A stretch of DNA of 6,566 nucleotides from Acidobacteriota bacterium. GTDB taxonomy: Bacteria > Acidobacteriota > Terriglobia > UBA7540. The notes beneath the pieces were generated by a model. It was not told where the DNA came from. It was given only the letters and a program-made list of their open reading frames with translations, and ran no database searches. The position numbers were made by a program, and so were the translations under genes. The DNA is taken from NCBI GenBank assembly GCA_021789565.1, contig JAJYJL010000480.1, positions 1 to 6,566 on the forward strand, read 5' to 3'. This document shows, one piece after another, positions 1-4,656 of this stretch (positions are counted from its first letter, which is position 1; each line of letters starts with the position of its first letter).

Positions 1-593
1 GCAAAAGCGTTGAGATGTATTTCTTCCGCGGAGGCTATTGCGGGCTGGCCCCGGTTGAGGACGGCATTTGTAACGTTTGCTGCCTGGTGCACGGCGAGCG
101 GTTTCGCGAATGCGGAATGAAGCGCCTGGAAGATTTCGCTGCATCGCTGGTGCAAATGTCACAACTGCCTTCGCTCAAAAAGAGACTGCGCGGGGCAGCA
201 CAGATCTCCCCAGTTGTGACGACAGCTCCCGTGAATCTGGCGCGGCGCCAGGCAGTGCAAAACGGTGCCCTGATGGTGGGCGATGCATCGGGTTTTCTCG
301 ATCCTTTCACCGGCGAGGGAATATCAATGGCTCTCCACAGCGGGAGACTTGCGGCGCATGCGGTCGCAACGGCGTTGTCAGAGGGGTTCGATGGGCAGCG
401 CGCGGCCTTGATTTATGGACAGGGCTTGTCGCAAGCGGTGAGGCGAAGCTACACGATTGCGGCCGTGGCACGCGGCCTATTGCGGGGACCAAAGTGGTTG
501 CAGGGTCTGGTGGCGGCGCCCGTTCCGTGGGCTGGAAGGTATCTGTTTAATGAAACACGATGGCACGGGGGCGGGGAACTAAACCGCCTCTAA
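1..593 (+). CDS. FAD-dependent oxidoreductase, geranylgeranyl reductase/UbiH-like, C-terminal part
   Basis: The reading frame is open from the first bases of the window, and the ATG at 15 is preceded by in-frame sense codons (K-S-V-E), so the gene starts beyond the left edge and about 196 residues are visible. The key motif is GD-x-x-G-F-x-D-P-x-x-G-E-G-I at 279-326, the GD box that in this flavoprotein superfamily contacts the FAD ribityl chain; the following ALHSGRLAA helix (328-354) is also typical. The first visible stretch, FFRGGYCGLAPVEDG, matches the substrate-domain strand that leads into a 'G-x-x-P' turn in such hydroxylases and reductases. The N-terminal Rossmann GxGxxG would lie outside the window. 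The substrate cannot be inferred; geranylgeranyl or polyprenyl reduction, or a monooxygenase beside a polyketide gene, are both possible. The gene converges on the ribonuclease gene. The family call is firm, the reaction is not. Confidence 0.85.
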   Translation, partial: KSVEMYFFRGGYCGLAPVEDGICNVCCLVHGERFRECGMKRLEDFAASLVQMSQLPSLKKRLRGAAQISPVVTTAPVNLARRQAVQNGALMVGDASGFLDPFTGEGISMALHSGRLAAHAVATALSEGFDGQRAALIYGQGLSQAVRRSYTIAAVARGLLRGPKWLQGLVAAPVPWAGRYLFNETRWHGGGELNRL

Positions 594-628
594 GCGACTG
601 GGCCTGAATGGAAGGGCCGGGCAGCCCC

Positions 629-672
629 AAAAAGAAAACCCCGGTCAACCTGGTGTTGTGCCCGGGGTTCTC
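629..672 (-). terminator. intrinsic terminator of the RNase E/G gene
   Basis: Read on the minus strand, 672-662 pairs with 644-634 as an 11-bp stem (core AACCCCGG/CCGGGGTT, plus G-U, A-U and G-C at its base). An inner CAAC/GTTG helix (658-655 with 649-646) shortens the loop to five bases. A run of five U follows at 633-629. It lies about 60 bases past the stop of the ribonuclease gene. On the plus strand the same hairpin is followed by CTCGTGACTTG, with no U tract, so it is poorly suited to ending the oxidoreductase gene. Confidence 0.85.
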
Positions 673-713
673 GTGACTTGAGGCCCTTGCAGTTACTGGA
701 GTACCCAGCCATT

Positions 714-724
714 GTGCCGGGCAC
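714..724. repeat. 11-bp palindrome, copy 1
   Basis: GTGCCGGGCAC is a perfect 5-bp inverted repeat around one central G. It lies 7 bases downstream of the ribonuclease stop codon. The same 11-mer occurs, reverse-complemented, at 3441-3451 in front of the gene. With no loop it cannot be a hairpin by itself. It could be a protein-binding palindrome, a degraded REP-like element, or chance in GC-rich DNA. Confidence 0.4.
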
Positions 725-730
725 GCCTCT

Positions 731-3268
731 TCAAAAGATTTCGAAGCGTTCCTGATGGACAGTCGGATCGCTCTTGACGATCAGGTTCTTGTGAGTAATC
801 GCTTCGATTTCACGGATGAACGCCCCGTCTTTGGATTTGAGCTCTCGAGCGACCTCCGGATTAACCCGCAGCGTCATTGTCTTGCCCTCGATCTCACTGG
901 CCATCTTCCGAGCTTCGGCCATGATCTCGTAGGTGACCGTGCTGACGGATTTAACCCAGCCCGCCCCGTTGCAGTAAGCGCAGGGATCGCAAAGAGTGCG
1001 TTCGAGTGACTGCTTCACGCGCTTGCGCGTCACTGCCACAAGGCCGAAGTCATTGAAGGAGAGCACCTTGGTCGGAGCGCGGTCGCGGCGCAGCGCCTCC
1101 TCCAGCGCCTGCACCACTTTGTTCCTGTTGCGGCGCTCGTCCATATCAATGAAATCGATCACGATAATTCCGCCCAGATCTCGCAACCGAATCTGGCGCA
1201 CGATCTCCTTGACCGCGTCGATATTGGTCTTGACGATCGTATCCTCAAGCCGGTTAGTCTTGCCGACGTACTTACCGGTGTTGACGTCAATGGCCACCAG
1301 CGCCTCGGTCTGGTTAATTACGATATAGCCGCCGGATTTCAACCACACTTTCGGCTTGAGGGCCTTTGCAATCTCCTCTTCGATTCCGTGTTCATCAAAC
1401 AGCGAGGTCAGCTTGGTGTGAAGCTTCGCGCATCCTACCAGCGACGGCTGCAGGCGGTTGACAAACTCGACGACACGCTCGTAATCGGCCTCGTTATCCA
1501 GCCAGATGGACTTGAAGTCAGGAGTCACGAGGTCGCGCATCAGGCGTTGGGCCAGGTCGAGATCCCGGTACAGCAGCACCGGGGCCTTCACCTGTTCCGC
1601 GCGCGTGCGGACGTCATTCCACAGATTTGTCAGAAATCTCAGGTCGGCCTTGATTTCTTCGTCCGAGTGGCCTTCGCCGGCGGTGCGGACGATAAATCCA
1701 CCAGTCAAAGCGCCCTTATGCTCCAGCACAATGTTTCGCAGCCGGAGCCGTTCCTGCTCCGACGCGATCTTGCGCGAGACCCCGATGTGTGTGATGGTCG
1801 GCATGTAGACCACATATCGTCCCGGCAGGGCCACGTGAGAAGTGATCCGGGCGCCCTTGGTTCCCAGCGGTTCCTTGGCGATCTGGACAATGATTTCCTG
1901 GCCCTCTTTGAGAAGTTCGGAAATCTGCAACCCCTGCTGCGGGCCGCTCGGGCGCGTCGTCGACTCGCGCTCACGGCCACCATTCCGGCGTGGTTGCCTG
2001 CTTGACCGGCGGCGTCCACGGCGTCCACGGCGCGGCGCAAAGTGCGGGCGCCCGTGAGGCTCGCGGAGGGTGTAAGACCGCTCAGAAGGTTCACCCGTTC
2101 CTTCGGACCCTGCAGTTGGCGGCCCCTCTGCGTCGGCACCCTCATCTGCCTCGGAATCCTCTTCTGACGCTGCCGATAGTTCTGGTTGTGAATCATCGTC
2201 CGATTCGGTTGATATGGATTCTTCTTCCCGAAATTCCTCAGCTTCAGTTTCGAACCCGGGCGCGCTCGCGCTTTCTGGAGAATTTTCCGTTTCGGATGTC
2301 GCTTCAGCCTTGAGATTTGGCGCTTCCGTTGAGCTTTCGCTGGCCGATTCGTCGGTAAGGGAAGAAAGCGTCGGAACCGGGGCCACGAACGGCGCAGAGG
2401 TCGTCTGCGCCTGCTCTTCGCCGATTTCGGCCCAATCTTCGCTCTCCATTTCCGCTGACGCTTCTTCACCCTTCAATTCGTAGGATGGCCGGGCTTCATA
2501 TCCGAAAGATTGGTTCTGAGATATCTCAGGAGTGGCAGCGACCTCCGAGTTTGAGTCGTCGGCCCACGTCTGCAGTGGGGCGTCGGGCGCTGCCGATTCT
2601 TCTCCGCTTGAATGTCTGTATTTTGCCAGGGACTCGCCGGGCAGAATTTCAAAATCCTCGGGCTTTGCAGAGGGCTCGGGTTTCGGAGCGACGGGCTGCT
2701 GCTCAGCATGCCGCTCATGGCGGCGGTCGAAGCCTCCGCGCCCGTGCCGGCCACGACGGCGACGGCCACGATGCGAGCGGCGATGAAAATCCTTGCCTTC
2801 ATCCGAAGATTCTCCGGCGGGGCTGGATGGGCGCGTTCCGGACGGCTGCGGGACGGCGGGTTCGGTAACAGCCGGAGCAACGGCTTCCGCCGGCGCAGCT
2901 TCTTCCACTATTCCGGCGGCTTCACGCCTTTCGGGAGCCACTTCCATTCTTGTTTCCGGAGGTGCGACTTTGGGTTCAACTTCGATCGTCGCTGGCCGCG
3001 CCTGCGCTTCATCCAGGACACCTTCAAACTCATCCTGATCCTGGAGCGAGAAATCAGAAACGTAGAGAAATGCATCCCGCTCAAGCCCGATATCGACAAA
3101 CGCCGACTGCATCCCGGGAAGCACCCGGTTGACGCGCCCCTTGTAAATACCGCCAACCAGGCCTACGTCGGTGTCGCGTTCAAAATAAACTTCTACCAGT
3201 TGACCGTCTTCGCACACTGCGACCTTCGTCTCGTGCGGAGACGATGAAATAAACATCTCCTTATTCAT
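731..3268 (-). CDS. rng: ribonuclease E/G family endoribonuclease with a large S1-domain insert
   Basis: A single-strand-specific endoribonuclease for rRNA/tRNA processing and mRNA decay in the cytoplasm. The N-terminus resembles RNase G. The S1 fold begins near residue 36 (IYKGRVNRVLPGMQSAFVDIG) and breaks off at about 74. Residues 75-447 are a low-complexity insert, and S1 resumes at about 448 (LLKEGQEIIVQI). The DNase I-like catalytic domain carries the metal-binding aspartates D661 (AIDVNTGK) and D705 (VIDFIDMD), 44 residues apart against 43 in E. coli RNase E. The zinc-link cysteines are C763 and C766 in DPCAYC, with an extra C760. A short tail ends at FEIF, so there is no C-terminal scaffold. 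The usual RNase G is about 490 residues, so nearly all the excess is the insert. The start is fixed by AAAGGAG at 3274-3280, 5 bases upstream of the ATG. Catalytic residues are intact. Whether it acts as RNase E or G in vivo is not decidable here. Confidence 0.97.
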   Translation of the reverse strand: MNKEMFISSSPHETKVAVCEDGQLVEVYFERDTDVGLVGGIYKGRVNRVLPGMQSAFVDIGLERDAFLYVSDFSLQDQDEFEGVLDEAQARPATIEVEPKVAPPETRMEVAPERREAAGIVEEAAPAEAVAPAVTEPAVPQPSGTRPSSPAGESSDEGKDFHRRSHRGRRRRGRHGRGGFDRRHERHAEQQPVAPKPEPSAKPEDFEILPGESLAKYRHSSGEESAAPDAPLQTWADDSNSEVAATPEISQNQSFGYEARPSYELKGEEASAEMESEDWAEIGEEQAQTTSAPFVAPVPTLSSLTDESASESSTEAPNLKAEATSETENSPESASAPGFETEAEEFREEESISTESDDDSQPELSAASEEDSEADEGADAEGPPTAGSEGTGEPSERSYTLREPHGRPHFAPRRGRRGRRRSSRQPRRNGGRERESTTRPSGPQQGLQISELLKEGQEIIVQIAKEPLGTKGARITSHVALPGRYVVYMPTITHIGVSRKIASEQERLRLRNIVLEHKGALTGGFIVRTAGEGHSDEEIKADLRFLTNLWNDVRTRAEQVKAPVLLYRDLDLAQRLMRDLVTPDFKSIWLDNEADYERVVEFVNRLQPSLVGCAKLHTKLTSLFDEHGIEEEIAKALKPKVWLKSGGYIVINQTEALVAIDVNTGKYVGKTNRLEDTIVKTNIDAVKEIVRQIRLRDLGGIIVIDFIDMDERRNRNKVVQALEEALRRDRAPTKVLSFNDFGLVAVTRKRVKQSLERTLCDPCAYCNGAGWVKSVSTVTYEIMAEARKMASEIEGKTMTLRVNPEVARELKSKDGAFIREIEAITHKNLIVKSDPTVHQERFEIF
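1928..3049 (-). other. disordered, charge-patterned insert inside the RNase S1 domain (residues 74-447)
   Basis: The insert sits where E. coli RNase E has only a loop of about 17 residues, between FLYVSDF and the LLKEGQE strand. In order it shows an Ala/Pro/Glu-rich segment (about 90-160), an Arg/Gly/His-rich block (162-187, 12 Arg in 26, with RGRGGF), a long acidic segment (264-397, about 40 Asp/Glu against about four Lys/Arg, Ser-rich) and a second Arg-rich block (407-434, 13 Arg in 28). No predicted fold or membrane helix is evident. The Arg-rich blocks resemble RNA-binding segments of the RNase E scaffold. The function is inferred, not shown. Confidence 0.85.
2011..2028. repeat. two tandem 9-bp units within the Arg-rich block
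   Basis: GGCGTCCAC occurs twice head to tail. On the minus strand the units encode the R-R-G periodicity of the second Arg-rich block (near residues 413-421). Such in-frame short repeats can expand or contract by slippage without breaking the reading frame, so this segment may vary in length between strains. Confidence 0.6.
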
Positions 3269-3273
3269 GGAAA

Positions 3274-3280
3274 CTCCTTT
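3274..3280 (-). promoter_or_regulatory. Shine-Dalgarno site of the RNase E/G gene
   Basis: AAAGGAG on the minus strand, five bases (TTTCC) before the ATG at 3268-3266. It is the strongest ribosome-binding site in the window and decides the start. The cell-wall genes have only weak sites. Confidence 0.85.
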
Positions 3281-3299
3281 TTGTCGGGGAATCAGTAAG

Positions 3300-3323
3300 G
3301 ATCAATCCGCAAACGCGGAGATC
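3300..3323 (-). promoter_or_regulatory. second hairpin in the RNase leader
   Basis: On the minus strand UCCGC (3319-3315) pairs with GCGGA (3310-3306) around a UUUG-type loop. After a two-base bulge on the 3' side, GAUC (3323-3320) pairs with GAUC (3303-3300). The hairpin ends 31 bases before the start codon and leaves the Shine-Dalgarno site single-stranded. No U tract follows, so it is not a terminator. Confidence 0.5.
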
Positions 3324-3340
3324 AACTTCGATTGCCCCCT

Positions 3341-3451
3341 GTCCGGCCGCACACGCCTTCTCTTTCAGAGCCTGCGCATGGCCTATCACCGCAGAGTTCC
3401 GTCTGGAACCCATCGGCAAGACCGTGCGCCGTGGGCGTGTGTGCCCGGCAC
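3341..3451 (-). promoter_or_regulatory. candidate structured RNA, three-way-junction-like leader of the RNase gene
   Basis: Minus-strand fold found by eye. A closing helix is CACACGCC (3441-3434) with GGCGTGTG (3357-3350), extended past an internal loop by GGCC (3445-3448 with 3346-3343). Inside is a long arm: 3429-3425/3378-3374, 3423-3419/3384-3380, 3418-3414/3391-3387, and a tip of 7 bp, 3411-3405/3400-3394, with an AGAC loop. A side hairpin, CTCT-GAA-AGAG, lies at 3370-3360. Several pairs are G-U (3410-3395, 3421-3382, 3417-3388, 3418-3387) and would be A-C mismatches on the plus strand, which favours the same strand as the ribonuclease gene. It lies between the rodA terminators and the Shine-Dalgarno site. 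It could be an autoregulatory 5' leader, as is known for E. coli rne, or a free small RNA. I match it to no known riboswitch, 6S or SRP RNA. Confidence 0.4.
3441..3451. repeat. 11-bp palindrome, copy 2
   Basis: GTGCCCGGCAC on the plus strand, the exact reverse complement of the 11-mer at 714-724. It forms the 5' edge of the putative structured leader, so its symmetry may partly be a by-product of base pairing there. Confidence 0.4.
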
Positions 3452-3460
3452 TTATCCTGC

Positions 3461-3484
3461 AAAAAATACGGCTGCTTTAAGCCG
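3461..3484 (-). terminator. second (distal) terminator hairpin after rodA
   Basis: Minus strand CGGCT (3484-3480), a six-base loop, AGCCG (3473-3469), then U-A-U6 (3468-3461 region). The stem is short (5 bp, four of them G-C) but the U tract is good. It lies about 70-90 bases past the rodA stop and backs up the hairpin at 3497-3512. Confidence 0.55.
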
Positions 3485-3490
3485 CCCCAA
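3463..3490 (-). promoter_or_regulatory. weak candidate promoter of the RNase gene
   Basis: On the minus strand TTGGGG (3490-3485), 16 bases, then TATTTT (3468-3463). It matches the sigma-70 consensus at only 7 of 12 positions. It would start transcription near 3456, just before the foldable leader at 3451. It overlaps the rodA terminator, so the AT-rich -10 match may be no more than the U tract. Confidence 0.2.
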
Positions 3491-3512
3491 AATACCTGGG
3501 TCCGAAGACCCA
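3489..3512 (-). terminator. first terminator hairpin after rodA, with UUCG loop
   Basis: Minus strand TGGGTC (3512-3507), TTCG (3506-3503), GACCCA (3502-3497): a perfect 6-bp stem closed by the very stable C(UUCG)G tetraloop. It is followed by GGTATTTT (to 3489), a modest U tract. On the plus strand the loop would be CGAA and the tail weaker. It starts 41 bases past the rodA stop. Confidence 0.6.
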
Positions 3513-3552
3513 ATTTAGAAATTGCTGTCACTTCGCGTGCTCACAACTTCAG

Positions 3553-4641
3553 CTAATTCACAAACCGTTGCATCTTGACGCTCATCACGAGCCCGAGGGC
3601 CAGAAAAATAAACAGCATCGAGGACCCGCCCTCACTCATGAGCGGCAAAGGGATGCCGGTGATTGGAAACCAACCAATCATCATCCCCACATTTACAGCA
3701 ACTTGAAAAAACAAAACTGACGCTATACCGATGAGGAGGAAGCTGCCCGCCTGGTCACCTGCCGTCCGCGCGGCCTCAAGCAAACGCAGCAGCAGAATAA
3801 CATAAAGCAGAAATACCGCCAGCGTACCGATAAAACCTCGCTCTTCGGCAAACGCGGCAAAGATGGCATCTGCGTGGGAAACCGGGATAAATCCGAGCTG
3901 GCTTTGCGTCCCGTTACCCAGCCCTCTTCCCCACAAGCCACCCGAGCCAATGGCAATCTTCGTCTGAGTTACCTGGTAGCTGGAGCCTTGGGTGTTCTGC
4001 TTGGGATGTACAAATGCTTCCAGCCGCTCGCGCTGGTAAGGGCGTAGCACGTACCAGCCCACCGGCAATGCTAATAACCCTATCAGTCCCAAAACCACAA
4101 CCTGCCGGCGACGGATTCCCGCCACAAAAGCCCCCACTGCCACGATCGGCAGGTAGGTGAGTGCGGTTCCGAGGTCCGGCTCTATCGCCACCAAGATTCC
4201 CGGCACACCAGCCAGGAGCCCCAGCTTGCCTAATTCTCCCCAAGTGAAAGCCTTCCTTCGCCTTTTGGCGAATGTGGCCGCCACTGCTAGTATTATAACC
4301 AACTTGACCAGCTCTGACACTTGTAAAGTGAACCCGCCGATCTGAAGCCAGCGGTGGGTACCGGCCAGGCGTGGCCCCACAACCAGGACAGCAACCAGAG
4401 CCAGCAGGCTGAGAAGGTAGAGCCAGGGAACATGGGCCAGGACCAGGTGATAGTCAATCTGGCTCACAATCAACGTCAGAGCACATCCCAGCAGGAGCCA
4501 ATAAATCTGCTTCTGAAACTGGCCGGCGAGGTGAGTCTGGGTAGTGGTGCTGTAAATTTCGATGAGGCCCACCCCGGCAATCGCGAGCACCAGGCCGAAG
4601 AGGCCCCAGTCGAAATCATGAAAACTTAGTGAATTCCGCAT
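3553..4641 (-). CDS. rodA: RodA, SEDS peptidoglycan glycosyltransferase
   Basis: An inner-membrane glycosyltransferase that polymerises lipid II into glycan strands for lateral-wall growth, working with PBP2. The 362 residues contain about ten hydrophobic helices, beginning at residues 13-30 and 46-60. Family signatures are RWLQIG (97-102), EPDLGTAL (154-161), IAIGSGGLWGRG (229-240), the HADAIFAAFAEERG loop with D258 at the position of the catalytic aspartate (E. coli RodA D262), and the terminal TGIPLP...GGSS motif (328-341). Two conserved positions differ: the usual QPSE is QVSE (107-110), and the usual SYGGS is SEGGS, with Glu337 for Tyr. The start is 15 bases after the mrdA stop. The ribosome site is weak (AAGAG or GTGAG inside the gap), so translation is probably coupled to mrdA. 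No frameshift or truncation is visible. The RodA rather than FtsW call rests on the partner gene and the sequence. Confidence 0.97.
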   Translation of the reverse strand: MRNSLSFHDFDWGLFGLVLAIAGVGLIEIYSTTTQTHLAGQFQKQIYWLLLGCALTLIVSQIDYHLVLAHVPWLYLLSLLALVAVLVVGPRLAGTHRWLQIGGFTLQVSELVKLVIILAVAATFAKRRRKAFTWGELGKLGLLAGVPGILVAIEPDLGTALTYLPIVAVGAFVAGIRRRQVVVLGLIGLLALPVGWYVLRPYQRERLEAFVHPKQNTQGSSYQVTQTKIAIGSGGLWGRGLGNGTQSQLGFIPVSHADAIFAAFAEERGFIGTLAVFLLYVILLLRLLEAARTAGDQAGSFLLIGIASVLFFQVAVNVGMMIGWFPITGIPLPLMSEGGSSMLFIFLALGLVMSVKMQRFVN

Positions 4642-4656
4642 TGCTTAGGCTCACTC

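Noticed and set aside
629..672. Bidirectional terminator serving both convergent genes
   Set aside because: The plus-strand side has no U tract after the stem, so only the minus-strand role is supported.
1388..2005. Plus-strand open frame of 205 codons opposite the RNase gene
   Set aside because: It is antisense to the conserved S1 and catalytic coding region, has no recognisable domain and no clear ribosome site; long antisense frames are common opposite GC-rich genes.
1705..2469. Minus-strand 254-codon frame overlapping the RNase insert
   Set aside because: Extremely Arg/Ser-rich translation produced by reading the low-complexity insert in another frame; the main frame is continuous and holds both halves of the S1 domain.
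1928..3049. Possibility that the RNase is two genes or a frameshifted fusion
   Set aside because: One uninterrupted frame joins both S1 halves, which complement each other when aligned to E. coli RNase E, so it is an insertion within one protein.
3341..3451. 6S RNA or SRP RNA gene
   Set aside because: The apical loop lacks the conserved SRP GGAA-tetraloop and asymmetric-loop motif, and the element is too short and lacks the large central bubble of 6S RNA.
3267..3531. Small open frames on both strands in the rodA-RNase gap (83, 74 and 69 codons)
   Set aside because: None has a recognisable protein, a good ribosome site or biased composition; the region is better explained by terminators and RNA structure.
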